Shown: positions 1-7,982, counted from the first letter of the stretch. The stretch: 43,107 bases of DNA from Candidatus Bipolaricaulota bacterium (GCA_014361015.1 JACIWJ010000009.1:1-43107); one strand, 5' to 3'. Program-made: numbers and translations. The notes: generated by a model from the letters alone, not told the origin.

Positions 1-302
1 GGCACGGTGTGCGTCCCGGCGGGGAACCACGGATCCTGCAGGTAGCGGTTGGGCACGAGGAGCGTGATCTTCCCATCCGGGGTCAGGTTGTAGAGGTACA
101 CGTAGGCGTCGCGGGAGAGGGTGAAGGTGATCCTCAGCGCATCCCCGGGCGCGTAGGCGGCCTTGTCCGTGTTCAGGGTGACGGCGAGCGGCGGCTCCTC
201 AGGAACGGGGATGATCCCCTGGGGGAGGACAGGCGCCTCTCCGAAAGAGGGGAGGCCCAGCACCGCCAACGCCACGCACGCTGCCCATGCCTTCGCGTTC
301 AT
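1..302 (-). CDS. Secreted DUF4384-like protein, 5' part (runs off window)
   Basis: The ATG at 302-300 is preceded by GGGAGG about 11 nt upstream. The first ~20 residues form a signal peptide (charged start MNAK, then a hydrophobic Ala/Val/Leu stretch). The mature part has a beta-rich segment with the pattern LNTDKAAYAPGD, LRITFTLSRDAYVYLY and PDGKITLLVPN. This strongly resembles the DUF4384 domain found in S-layer and other exported proteins, in which a 'numeric/display' beta-sandwich follows a proline-rich linker. About 100 residues are visible and the gene continues beyond base 1 without a stop. It lies 47 bp downstream of sufU on the same strand, but it has its own ribosome site and no functional link to Fe-S assembly is evident. 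Function is unknown; the domain call is from recalled motif similarity only. Confidence 0.7.
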   Translation of the reverse strand, partial: MNAKAWAACVALAVLGLPSFGEAPVLPQGIIPVPEEPPLAVTLNTDKAAYAPGDALRITFTLSRDAYVYLYNLTPDGKITLLVPNRYLQDPWFPAGTHTV

Positions 303-349
303 CAGGTACACCGCCTCCCATGGATCTACACCGCGGCCCCCGGGGGGGT

Positions 350-721
350 TCAGCGAGGCGGAGGGTGGGCGGCCAGCGCCTTGCGCAGGGCGCGCAGGGG
401 AAGGAGGGCGCACGAGAGGCGGGTCTTCACCACGCCCCCCAGGGCGGCGAGGAGGTCCTCGTCCGTCAGCTTCTCCACCTCGGCCACCGGTTTCCCCTCC
501 ACGAGCTCGGTGAGGATGGACGCCGATGCCAGCGAGATCGCACACCCCTCGCCGGTGAACCGCGCCGCGGCGAGCACCTCGCCCTCGACCTTGACCTCGA
601 TCCGCACCACGTCCCCGCAGAGGGGGTTCGCCTCCACCGCCGACCCCGTCGCGTCCGGGAGCCGCCCCTTGTTCCGAGGATGGCGCCAGTGGTCGAGGAT
701 GATCTCCTCGTACCCGGTCAT
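350..721 (-). CDS. sufU: SufU-like Fe-S scaffold / sulfur acceptor
   Basis: A 123-aa IscU/SufU-family protein. It carries the three ligand cysteines of the family: C35 in NPLCGDVV, C60 in FTGEGCAIS and C104 in KTRLSCALL, with D37 next to the first one. In SUF systems of this type SufU takes persulfide sulfur from SufS in a zinc-dependent way. The start ATG overlaps the sufS stop (ATGA), so the genes are translationally coupled and act together. Oddly, C60 and C104 are 44 residues apart. That is the spacing of IscU, whereas Bacillus-type SufU has an extra ~18-20 residues there. The IscU hallmark LPPVK before the third Cys is also absent. It could therefore be a compact SufU or an intermediate form. 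Confidence 0.9.
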   Translation of the reverse strand: MTGYEEIILDHWRHPRNKGRLPDATGSAVEANPLCGDVVRIEVKVEGEVLAAARFTGEGCAISLASASILTELVEGKPVAEVEKLTDEDLLAALGGVVKTRLSCALLPLRALRKALAAHPPPR

Positions 722-1932
722 CGGAGGGCCTCCCACACCCGATCGAGGGCGGAGACGAACCGCTCGACCTCGTCGAGGGTGTTGTACACGTGGAACGAGG
801 CGCGGCACGACGCCGGGATCCCGAACCGGCGGTGGAGAGGCTGGGCGCAATGGTGACCGGCGCGGATCGCGATCCCCTCCTGGTCGAGGAGCGTGGCCAC
901 GTCGTGGGGATGGATCCCGGCGAGGGAGAACGCCACGAGCGCCCCCCGTGCCCCCGGATCGCGGGGCCCGTACACGGTGACATGGGGTCGGGCGAGGAGC
1001 TCGTCCAGGGCGCGCGCGGTCAGCTCCTCCCCGTGACGCCGCACCGCCTCCATCCCGATCCGTGTCAGGTAGTCCACCGCCGCGCCGAGCCCGACCGCCT
1101 GGGCGATGGGGGGGGTCCCCCCCTCGAACCGGGCCGGGGGATCGTCCCACGTTGCCCAGTTCAGCCACACCTCGCGCACCATTTCCCCCCCGGTGAGAAG
1201 GGGGGGGAGCTCCGCCAGGAGGTCGGCCCGCCCCCACAGGACGCCGATCCCGGTCGGGCCGAGCATCTTGTGGCCGGAGAACGCGAGCAGGTCAACTTCG
1301 AGCTCGCCCACGTTCACCGGCATGTGGGGCACGGACTGGGCGGCGTCGAGGACCACGATCGCGCCCACGCGGTGCGCCTCGGCTGCGACCGCCGCCACCG
1401 GGTTCACCGTCCCCAGGACATTGGACACGTGAGCGAGCGCCAAGACCCTCGTCCGGCGGGAGAGCTTCGCCCGGAGATCCTCCAGGTCGAGCGTCCCACC
1501 CGGGGTGACGGCCGCCGCGGCGAGGCGTGCCCCCCGCCGCCGCGCCGTCTCCTGCCAGGGAAGTAGGTTCGCATGGTGCTCCATCTCCGTGACGAGGATC
1601 TCGTCCCCCGGCTCGACCCGCGCCTCCCCGAGCCCCCACGCCGCGAGGTTCAGGGCCTCCGTCGTTCCACGGGTGAACACGACCTCCCCCGGTTGCGCGC
1701 CGATGAAGGAGGCGACCTTGGCCCGTGCCTCCTCGTAGCGCTCGTTGGCTTCCGCGGCAAGCGCGTACACCCCCCGCCGCACGTTGGCGTAGGACTCGCG
1801 GTAGAAGTGCGCTTCGGCTTCGATCACCGGACGGGGCTTCATGCTCGTGGCGGCGGAGTCGAGGTACACGAGGGGCTCCCCGTGCACCGTGCGGTCGAGG
1901 ATCGGGAAATCGTTCCGGATGCGCTCATCCAT
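718..1932 (-). CDS. sufS: SufS cysteine desulfurase
   Basis: A 404-aa PLP-dependent group II cysteine desulfurase that releases sulfur from cysteine for Fe-S cluster assembly. It begins with the typical IRNDFPIL and YLDSAATS. The PLP lysine is K222 in FSGHKMLGPTGIG, the PLP-facing histidines are in TEMEHHANLLPW, and the active-site persulfide cysteine is C362 in RAGHHCAQP. Length and motifs are full, so it should be active. The start ATG shares one base with the sufB stop (TAATG) and the stop overlaps the sufU start, giving a tight sufC-sufB-sufS-sufU operon. The cytoplasmic enzyme should work with SufU, which lies immediately downstream. Confidence 0.97.
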   Translation of the reverse strand: MDERIRNDFPILDRTVHGEPLVYLDSAATSMKPRPVIEAEAHFYRESYANVRRGVYALAAEANERYEEARAKVASFIGAQPGEVVFTRGTTEALNLAAWGLGEARVEPGDEILVTEMEHHANLLPWQETARRRGARLAAAAVTPGGTLDLEDLRAKLSRRTRVLALAHVSNVLGTVNPVAAVAAEAHRVGAIVVLDAAQSVPHMPVNVGELEVDLLAFSGHKMLGPTGIGVLWGRADLLAELPPLLTGGEMVREVWLNWATWDDPPARFEGGTPPIAQAVGLGAAVDYLTRIGMEAVRRHGEELTARALDELLARPHVTVYGPRDPGARGALVAFSLAGIHPHDVATLLDQEGIAIRAGHHCAQPLHRRFGIPASCRASFHVYNTLDEVERFVSALDRVWEALR

Positions 1933-3266
1933 TAGCCGATCGCCCTCTCGAAGCTCATCTCGAGGATCCCCTTGAGCTCGATCGCGTACTCCAAGGGGAT
2001 CTCCTTCAGGATCGGGGACACGAACCCGTTGACGATGAGGCTCATCGCCTGGGCCTGGGACAGCCCGCGACTCATCAGGTAGAATAGCTTCTCCTCCGAT
2101 ACCCGGCCCACCGTCGCCTCGTGCCCGAGCTCCACGTCGTCCGTCTCCGCGTTGAGGATGGGGATCGTCTCCGTCTTCGCGTCCGGGGTGAGGAGGAGGG
2201 TCGAGCACTCGACGTGGGCCTTGGAGCCCTTGGCGAGGGAGGACACGTGGACCGTGCCCCGGAACACGGACTTCCCGCTCCCCTGGACCACGGACCGCGA
2301 GACGAGCCGCGACGTCGTGTCCGGCGCCCGGTGGAGCGCCCGCCCCCCGCTGTCGAGCCACATCCCGTCCTGGGCGAACGTGAACGCGAGGTTCTCCGTG
2401 CGCGCGCCGGGCCCGAGAAGGACCGTCGTCGGGTAGAGCATCGTCACCCTGCTCCCCAGCGACCCCGACACCCAGTCCACCGCCGCCTCGGCGTGGGCGA
2501 GCGCCCGCTTGTTGTTCAGGTTGTACACGTTCTTCGACCAGTTCTGGACCGTGGTGAACCGAACCCGCGCCCCCTCCTTGGCGAAGATCTCCACCATCCC
2601 CGAGTGGAGCGCGGACCGCGCGAACCGAGGTGCGGAGCAGCCCTCGATGTAGTGGACCGACGACCCGGGCTCGGCGACGATGAGGGTGTGCTCGAACTGG
2701 CCCACGGCCTCGGTCTGCATCCGGTAGTAGGCCTGAAGTGGGATCGCCACCTCCACCCCTGGGGGAACCCAGATGAACGTCCCCCCGCTCCACACCGCCC
2801 CGTGGAGGGCGGCGAACTTGTTGTCCTCGGGGGGGATCGCCTTCATGAAGTAGTCCTGGATCCACGGGTAGTCGCGCACCGCCTGGTCCATGCTCGCGAA
2901 GATCACGCCCTGGGCGCGGACCTCGTCGAGCAGGGACCGGTACACGACCTCGGAGTCGACCTGGGCCCCCAGCCCGGCGAGGGCCTTCTGCTCGGCCTCG
3001 GGAAGCCGGAGGGCCTGGAAGGTGCGGCGGATCTCGTCGGGGAGGTCCTCCCACCGCGTGACGGGGTCCACCGGGCGGGCGTAGTAGGCGAGGTCGGAGA
3101 AGTCGAGCTCAGCGAGGCTGGGCCCGAACCGGGGCAGGGGCGCCTTCTCGAACACGGCGAAGCACCGTTCCCGATGGGCCCGCATCCAGGGTGGCTCTCC
3201 CTTCTCGACGGATAGTCCCTCCACGAACTCCCGGGTCAGGGTGCGCGGGGTCCCCTGCGCGGTCAT
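1932..3266 (-). CDS. sufB: SufB Fe-S cluster scaffold protein
   Basis: A 444-aa SufB-family beta-helix scaffold, the site of nascent cluster assembly with the ATPase SufC. Typical SufB segments are all present: YIEGCSAP, TTVQNWSKNVYNLN, GSLGSRVTMLYP, ELGHEATVGRVSEEKLFYL and MSRGLSQAQA, followed by the C-terminal ELKGI. The conserved late cysteine, matching E. coli C405, is C354 in HVECSTLLL. The protein is somewhat shorter than common SufB (about 470-495 aa). The start ATG overlaps the sufC stop (ATGA). There is no sufD in the operon, so SufB probably works as a homodimer with SufC, as proposed for minimal SUF-like (SMS) systems. Confidence 0.96.
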   Translation of the reverse strand: MTAQGTPRTLTREFVEGLSVEKGEPPWMRAHRERCFAVFEKAPLPRFGPSLAELDFSDLAYYARPVDPVTRWEDLPDEIRRTFQALRLPEAEQKALAGLGAQVDSEVVYRSLLDEVRAQGVIFASMDQAVRDYPWIQDYFMKAIPPEDNKFAALHGAVWSGGTFIWVPPGVEVAIPLQAYYRMQTEAVGQFEHTLIVAEPGSSVHYIEGCSAPRFARSALHSGMVEIFAKEGARVRFTTVQNWSKNVYNLNNKRALAHAEAAVDWVSGSLGSRVTMLYPTTVLLGPGARTENLAFTFAQDGMWLDSGGRALHRAPDTTSRLVSRSVVQGSGKSVFRGTVHVSSLAKGSKAHVECSTLLLTPDAKTETIPILNAETDDVELGHEATVGRVSEEKLFYLMSRGLSQAQAMSLIVNGFVSPILKEIPLEYAIELKGILEMSFERAIG

Positions 3267-3985
3267 CCCCGCACCGCCTCGAACCCTTCCTCCCCGATCC
3301 GCTGGGCGAGCTCCGGCCCGCCCCGCTCGACGATCCGCCCCCCGTCGAGGACGAACACGTCAGACGGCGGGACGTGGTCGAGGATCCGTGGGTAGTGGGT
3401 GATGATGAGCACCGCCGCCCCGCCCGCGGCGAGGTCGCGGATCGCGCCCGCGATCAGGCGCAGCGCGTCCACATCGACCCCCGAGTCCGGCTCGTCGAGG
3501 AGGGCGACCTTCGGCTTGAGGAGGTAGAGCTGGAGGAGCTCGGCCCGCTTCTTCTCCCCGCCGGAGAACCCGACGTTGAGCTCGCGGCCATCGAACGCCT
3601 CCATCCTCAGGCGGGAGACCGCCTGGGGGTAGCTCTTCTGGAACTCGCAGAACCCCTGCCCGCGCTCGGCGCAGGCCAACCGCAGGAACTCCCGCAACGA
3701 GACCCCCTCGATCTCCGGCGGGTATTGGAACGCGAGGAACAGACCCTTCCTCGCCCGTTCGAATGGCGCCAGAGCGAGGAGGTCCTCGCCGTCGAGGGAC
3801 ACCCGTCCCCCCGTCACCGCGTACCCCGGCCCTCCCGCCAGGGTGAACGCGAGGGTGGACTTCCCCGACCCGTTGGGGCCCATCAACGCGTGGACCCGCC
3901 CCGGCGCGAGGGAGAGGGTCACCCCGCGCAGGACAGGCGTGCCGCCCACCGAGACGTGGAGATCCTCAACCGCAAGCACCGGCAT
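3263..3985 (-). CDS. sufC: SufC ABC-type ATPase of Fe-S assembly
   Basis: A 240-aa cytoplasmic ABC ATPase that drives conformational change of the SufB scaffold. Walker A is GPNGSGKST (K42), the Q-loop is FQYPPEIEGVS, the signature is FSGGEKKRAEL, Walker B is ALLDEPDSGVD and the H-switch is IITHY. The pattern YPPEIEGV and the EPDSGVDVDAL segment are specific for SufC rather than transport ATPases. The first ATG is at 3985-3983, and a TTG directly in front (3988) is an alternative start. No good Shine-Dalgarno lies nearby; AAGGA is about 16-17 nt upstream. It is the first gene of the suf operon, and its stop overlaps the sufB start. Confidence 0.95.
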   Translation of the reverse strand: MPVLAVEDLHVSVGGTPVLRGVTLSLAPGRVHALMGPNGSGKSTLAFTLAGGPGYAVTGGRVSLDGEDLLALAPFERARKGLFLAFQYPPEIEGVSLREFLRLACAERGQGFCEFQKSYPQAVSRLRMEAFDGRELNVGFSGGEKKRAELLQLYLLKPKVALLDEPDSGVDVDALRLIAGAIRDLAAGGAAVLIITHYPRILDHVPPSDVFVLDGGRIVERGGPELAQRIGEEGFEAVRG

Positions 3986-3991
3986 CAACGG

Positions 3992-4020
3992 AGGCTACAG
4001 AATCCTTGCCCCGGCCGCAA
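3992..4020 (-). promoter_or_regulatory. Possible suf operon promoter
   Basis: On the minus strand TTGCGG (4020-4015) and TAGCCT (3997-3992) are separated by 17 bp. The -10 box ends only 6 nt before the sufC ATG, which would give a leaderless message. The -10 match is weak (3 of 6), so this is tentative. The same short stretch also holds the only candidate ribosome site. Confidence 0.3.
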
Positions 4021-4050
4021 CATCCGTCGGGGACAGGGCTGGGGGTCCCC

Positions 4051-4863
4051 CTACGGGAGCAAGAACAGATCCTTCGGGTCGGTGAGCACGATCTCGGCAA
4101 CCCCCTGGTACAGCTGAACCTCGCCCTGGGCACGGACCACGGTGCGCGCGATCTGCGTCCAGAAGCGTGGGCCAAACGCAGCCTCGAACTTTCCGACGTG
4201 GCGGGCGGGGATGAACAGGGTGAACCGGCCCGGGTCGGGGTACGGACGCCCGAGGTTGATGAACACGTCACCCCCGGGCCCGGTGCCGACGCTCTCCACC
4301 GGCCCCTCCACGCACAGATCGTCCCCGATCCGGTTCCGGGCCTCGGTCCACGGAACGGCCGGGGAACAGGCGGCGGTCGCGCCGGGCAGGGGGACCGCCG
4401 CAGCATGGCCGAACTGGGCAGCGTACCGATCGGCGCCGATCTCGGTCCGTAGGGAGAACAGGTCGGTGGAGAGGAGGATGAGGTTCACCATCAGCCGGCC
4501 ATCAGGGTCGAGGTAGACGTAGGCGACCAGGGAACCGCTTGCGTCGCGCTCGGGCGCGTCAAACTCCAAGTACACGGACTTCCCCGCCACGAGCGTCGCG
4601 TTGAGGGCGGTCGCCGCAGCGGCGAGGTCGCCGCCGCTCGGGGCGGCCAGGCCGAGGTACCGCACGCGAACCGTCTGTCCTACCGACAACCCCGCCGGGG
4701 CTGGGCTTGGCAACTGGTCGATCCTCACCTCAACCGTCGTCCCGTCCACCACCTGGCCGACCGTGGCCACGATCGCCGGCGGCGGAAGCGGGGGAAGGCC
4801 CAACCCGACCACCGGGACCAGACACAGGACCACAGCCCCAACCAACGGACCCAGCTTCTCCAC
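4051..4863 (-). CDS. Exported SNase-fold protein, catalytically degenerate
   Basis: Starts at GTG 4863, chosen because GAGGTGAT lies about 6 nt upstream, giving 270 aa. It has a hydrophobic signal or anchor segment (residues ~5-23) and a proline-rich linker. A staphylococcal-nuclease-like OB fold follows (about 30-150), then a second beta-rich domain ending TDPKDLFLLP. The nuclease core is recognisable: VVDGTTVEV, then VRVRYLGLAAPS, then ERDASGSLVAYVY. The catalytic positions are lost. The usual LGIDTPE is LGLAAPS, so the Asp and Glu are gone, DGDT is DGTT, and the GR of the third motif is GS. The intact paralogue at 10493 has the same two-domain layout. It probably binds nucleic acid or another ligand rather than cutting it. 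Divergently transcribed from the 5023 gene. Confidence 0.7.
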   Translation of the reverse strand: MEKLGPLVGAVVLCLVPVVGLGLPPLPPPAIVATVGQVVDGTTVEVRIDQLPSPAPAGLSVGQTVRVRYLGLAAPSGGDLAAAATALNATLVAGKSVYLEFDAPERDASGSLVAYVYLDPDGRLMVNLILLSTDLFSLRTEIGADRYAAQFGHAAAVPLPGATAACSPAVPWTEARNRIGDDLCVEGPVESVGTGPGGDVFINLGRPYPDPGRFTLFIPARHVGKFEAAFGPRFWTQIARTVVRAQGEVQLYQGVAEIVLTDPKDLFLLP

Positions 4864-5022
4864 TCGGATCACCTCTGAGCGCAACGATACGGGAAGCGTG
4901 ATCGCCCCGCCACACCGGGGGATGTCGCCACGACGGCGGCCGTGTCCCCCAAGGGGTAATCCCGCCCGCACAGCTCTCCCAAGCCGCTGGACGCCCGAAG
5001 CTCGCGGGGGAAAGATCGTCCC

Positions 5023-6447
5023 ATGAAGGGGTGGGTGTGGGTCCTCCTCGTGCCGGCCGCGATCGTCGCCTCTCTCTACGCCCACGACTTCTTCTTTGGA
5101 CTCCACCAGCCCTACGGAACGGGCAGGCCGAGCCCCCGATGGCCCGAGCTCGGCACCTCATGGCCGATGCATCCGGTGGACAACCCGGGGGACTGGCTCC
5201 CCAACGGCCTCGACGTGGCCGACGTGAACGGCGATGGGTTCCCCGATTTCGTCGTCAACTACGAGTGGACGGGCCGGATTCGCGTCGTGTTTCATCCGGG
5301 AGCGGACCTGTCACGTGACCGGCACTGGCCGGCGGCGGACGCCGGCACGTTCCCCAACGCCGAGAACGCGGCCTTCGGTGACTTCGACGGCGATGGGATT
5401 GTGGACATCGTCGTCGTCCAGGGGATCGAGCACCACCGGGATCCCGCGGCGGTGCGCATCCTGTGGGGAGAACGCGTCCCGGACCCCGCGGCCCCACCCT
5501 GGGGTTACACGTGGGCCGACGGGGGCCCCCTTCCCGAGAGTGTGGGGGTCGGGCACTATCTGTACGTCAAGGTTGCAGATCTTGACGGATCCGGGTTCCC
5601 GGACATCGTCGTCGGCGGCCGGGCCGCGCGCCTCGCTGGGGCGAGACGGACCCCCGATGCGCTGGAGAGCCTTGTCTGGACCGGGATCCGCTGGTTCCGA
5701 AACCCGCTCTCTTCCGGCGGAGATCCCCGCGACCCCGCCCAGTGGCAGATGCACGCGATCGACCCGGCGATCCCCAGTGGACACGGGTTCGTCCTCGCCG
5801 ACCTCGATGGCGACGGTTGGCTCGACCTTGCGGTCAACAACGCGGATTGGGACACGCTCGACGGCGAGAAGGCAATCCTCCTGTACCGCAATCCAGGTCC
5901 TGATGGGATCGAGGAGCCGTGGCCAGTGATCGAGCTGTACCGGAGCCCGGAGTTCTACGGTAAGGAGCAGGTCGCGGTGGCTGACCTCGACGGGGACGGA
6001 CGACCGGACATCGTGGCCCAGTCCGCGGACCTGGTCCACCTGTTCTGGAACCGGGGAGAGCGAGGTTCCCCTGTGTTCGAGCACGAAACGATCGACAAAC
6101 ACCCCGCGCTCCGCTGGCGATCCCGGCCGATTGCGGTCGCTGACGTCAACGGCGACGGCCGCCCGGACATCATCGGCGCCGCCATCCACCGGAACGGGAT
6201 CCTTCCCCGGGAGGTCGCGGCGGTGTGGTGGCTCGAACAGACATCGGACGGCTGGATACCCCACGTGATCAAGTGGGGATCGGGGTTCCTCGGCCTGGGT
6301 ACGTTCAACGGCGAGAAGTGGGACGACCTGGTACTGCTCGACGTGAACGGGGACGGCCGCCTGGACGTCGTGGCCAACGTGGAGGAGTTCAACCGGCTGC
6401 GGTCGATCCTCGCCGTGGTGTGGTTCGAGAGCCCGCTTGCGCCGTGA
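5023..6447 (+). CDS. Membrane-anchored FG-GAP/VCBS repeat protein
   Basis: 474 aa. A short N-terminal hydrophobic helix (about residues 3-20) acts as signal or anchor. Seven calcium-binding Asp loops follow, of the FG-GAP/VCBS type: DVNGDGFPDFVV, DFDGDGIVDIVV, DLDGSGFPDIVV, DLDGDGWLDLAV, DLDGDGRPDIVA, DVNGDGRPDIIG and DVNGDGRLDVVA. Seven such loops imply a complete seven-bladed integrin-alpha-like beta-propeller outside the membrane. These propellers often bind ligands or sit in surface proteins, but no enzyme domain is visible here. It is a single-gene unit: divergent from the degenerate SNase gene, convergent with tdk (24 bp between stops). A G-run (GGGGGAAAG) about 9 nt before the ATG may serve as ribosome site. 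Confidence 0.85.
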   Translation: MKGWVWVLLVPAAIVASLYAHDFFFGLHQPYGTGRPSPRWPELGTSWPMHPVDNPGDWLPNGLDVADVNGDGFPDFVVNYEWTGRIRVVFHPGADLSRDRHWPAADAGTFPNAENAAFGDFDGDGIVDIVVVQGIEHHRDPAAVRILWGERVPDPAAPPWGYTWADGGPLPESVGVGHYLYVKVADLDGSGFPDIVVGGRAARLAGARRTPDALESLVWTGIRWFRNPLSSGGDPRDPAQWQMHAIDPAIPSGHGFVLADLDGDGWLDLAVNNADWDTLDGEKAILLYRNPGPDGIEEPWPVIELYRSPEFYGKEQVAVADLDGDGRPDIVAQSADLVHLFWNRGERGSPVFEHETIDKHPALRWRSRPIAVADVNGDGRPDIIGAAIHRNGILPREVAAVWWLEQTSDGWIPHVIKWGSGFLGLGTFNGEKWDDLVLLDVNGDGRLDVVANVEEFNRLRSILAVVWFESPLAP

Positions 6448-6471
6448 CGGCGCCCGGGGGCCGTCGAGCGG

Positions 6472-7044
6472 CTAGGCCGGTGGTGCGAAGTGCGTCCGGC
6501 AGCGGGGCTCGTAGGTCTTCAGGCCGCCGATGAGGACCTCCGGCCCCCCGGTGACCGGTCGGCCGTCCACCAGCCGTTGGGACCGGGTGGCGGGCTCCCC
6601 GCACACCGTGCACACAGCAGCGAGCTTCACCACCTCGTCGGCGAGGGCAAGGAGCTGGGGCATCGGCCCGAACGGCTCCCCGCGGAAGTTGAGGTCCAGG
6701 CCAGCCACGATCACCCTCTTCCCAAGGGCGACGATCCGCTCGCACAGGGCCGGGAACCCCGGACCGAAGAAGTGGGCCTCGTCGAACGCGAACACATCGG
6801 CGGCCCCGGGACCGTTGGTCCACGCCGAGAAACGCTCCCAGGAGATATCCGTTGGCAGACGCTGACAGGGCAGGGACCGCCCGTAGTGGGTGACCACCTC
6901 CTCCACGGCGTAGCGGGTGTCGAGTTCGGGCTTGAACAGGACGACCTCCTTACGAGCGATCCGGGCCCGCTCCACCCGCCGCAGGAGCTCCTCCGTCTTC
7001 CCCGAGAACATGCACCCCGTGACTGCTTCCAGGCGCCCTGACAT
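6472..7044 (-). CDS. tdk: Thymidine kinase (type II)
   Basis: A 190-aa cytoplasmic thymidine kinase that phosphorylates thymidine (and deoxyuridine) with ATP for nucleotide salvage. The P-loop is GCMFSGKT (K16), the catalytic acid is E89 in FDEAHFF, and the lasso and thymidine-binding part is near GGLKTYEP. The structural zinc site is C145, C148, C182 and H185 (CTVC and RCRTH). The length is normal for bacterial type II enzymes. It is divergent from the 7128 transporter gene. No Shine-Dalgarno precedes the ATG, and a good -10 box ends 9 nt upstream, so the mRNA is probably leaderless. Salvage would fit the secreted nuclease and phosphatase encoded downstream of the divergent promoter, but that link is inference. 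Confidence 0.97.
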   Translation of the reverse strand: MSGRLEAVTGCMFSGKTEELLRRVERARIARKEVVLFKPELDTRYAVEEVVTHYGRSLPCQRLPTDISWERFSAWTNGPGAADVFAFDEAHFFGPGFPALCERIVALGKRVIVAGLDLNFRGEPFGPMPQLLALADEVVKLAAVCTVCGEPATRSQRLVDGRPVTGGPEVLIGGLKTYEPRCRTHFAPPA

Positions 7045-7053
7045 GACGGGGGG

Positions 7054-7083
7054 ATCCTAGCCCACAGCACCGTCGGGCGCCAA
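7054..7083 (-). promoter_or_regulatory. Candidate tdk promoter
   Basis: On the minus strand TTGGCG (7083-7078), an 18-bp spacer, then TAGGAT (7059-7054). The same -10 hexamer occurs before rpsI. The predicted transcript begins 2-3 nt before the tdk ATG, so it would be essentially leaderless. Confidence 0.5.
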
Positions 7084-7085
7084 GG

Positions 7086-7114
7086 TTGCTCGTGGCGGAG
7101 GCGAGAGGTAGAGT
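7086..7114 (+). promoter_or_regulatory. Candidate promoter of the ABC transporter block
   Basis: TTGCTC (7086-7091), 17 bp, TAGAGT (7109-7114). The -35 box is two bases away from the -35 box of the tdk promoter on the other strand, so the two promoters stand back to back. Transcription would start about 7 nt before the ATG at 7128. The TAGAGT -10 also occurs before hppA. Confidence 0.4.
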
Positions 7115-7127
7115 AAACCTGGAGAGC

Positions 7128-7982
7128 ATGTCAGGGCACCGGGTGAGAGCGGACGCCTATCTCCTCCGACGGGGTATGGGGCTCGTCGCGGTCTACGGGC
7201 TCCTGCTGTTGACCGTCGTGGTCATGGCGATGCCCCTGTTTTGGATGATCACCACCTCCCTCAAGGACATCTACCAGGCCCTGCGTATCCCGCCCCAGTG
7301 GATCCCCAATCCCCCGCAGTGGGGCAACTATCCGGCGGCGTGGAATGCCGCCCCGTTCGGGATCTACTTCTGGAACTCGTTCTTCCTCGCCATCACCACC
7401 ACGGTGGGAGACGTGATCACGAGCATCCCCGCTGCCTACGTCCTGGCGAAGATGACGTTTCTCGGCCGGGGGCTCCTCCTGAGCCTTCTCCTTGGGACGC
7501 TGATGATCCCTGGCCAGATGTTGCTCGTGCCGAGCTTCATCCTCATCAACCGCCTGGGCTGGTACAACACGTACTGGGCACTCATCATCCCCTGGACGGC
7601 CGGGGTGTTCGGGATCTTCCTCCTGCGCCAGTTCTTCAAGACCATCCCCGATGAACTGTGGGACTCGGCCCGGATCGACGGGTGCTCTCGGCTGCGGTAC
7701 ATGTTCCAGATCGCTGTGCCGCTGGTCCGACCGGGGATCGCCACCGTGGCCCTGTTCAAGTTCGTAGGGTCGTGGAACGCGTTCCTGTGGGTGATCATCA
7801 TGACCGATAAGGTGGGGTTGCGAACGGTCCCCGTGGGGCTAAGGTTCTTCATGATGGACATCGGTACGGACTACCCGCGGCTCATGGCGGCAGCGACGAT
7901 GGCGATCGTCCCCGTTTTGATCCTGTTCGCCTTTGCACAGCGACAGTTCATTCAGGGGATCGCGCGCACGGGGATCAAGTGA
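7128..7982 (+). CDS. ABC sugar-type permease (MalG/UgpE family)
   Basis: 284 aa from ATG 7128, with GGAG just upstream. Upstream in-frame TTG and GTG codons would lengthen it but overlap the promoter. It is an inner-membrane permease with six hydrophobic segments, beginning with a long helix around residues 15-40. The cytoplasmic EAA loop, which docks the ATPase, is DELWDSARIDGCSRLRYMF (D179). PGIATVALFKFVGSWNAFLW is the typical C-terminal helix of carbohydrate importers. It pairs with the permease at 9313 and the binding protein at 8064. The order permease-binding protein-permease, with the MalG-like gene first, is unusual. No MalK/MsmX-like ATPase is in the window, so a shared ATPase encoded elsewhere is needed. 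Confidence 0.93.
   Translation: MSGHRVRADAYLLRRGMGLVAVYGLLLLTVVVMAMPLFWMITTSLKDIYQALRIPPQWIPNPPQWGNYPAAWNAAPFGIYFWNSFFLAITTTVGDVITSIPAAYVLAKMTFLGRGLLLSLLLGTLMIPGQMLLVPSFILINRLGWYNTYWALIIPWTAGVFGIFLLRQFFKTIPDELWDSARIDGCSRLRYMFQIAVPLVRPGIATVALFKFVGSWNAFLWVIIMTDKVGLRTVPVGLRFFMMDIGTDYPRLMAAATMAIVPVLILFAFAQRQFIQGIARTGIK

Noticed and set aside
2121-3215. 364-aa plus-strand open frame within sufB
   Set aside because: sufB on the minus strand has full family motifs; the plus frame is a shadow.
4041-4051. GGGGG-T-CCCCC palindrome at the end of the 4051 gene as a terminator
   Set aside because: One-base loop cannot form a normal hairpin and there is no T-run; probably chance in GC-rich DNA.
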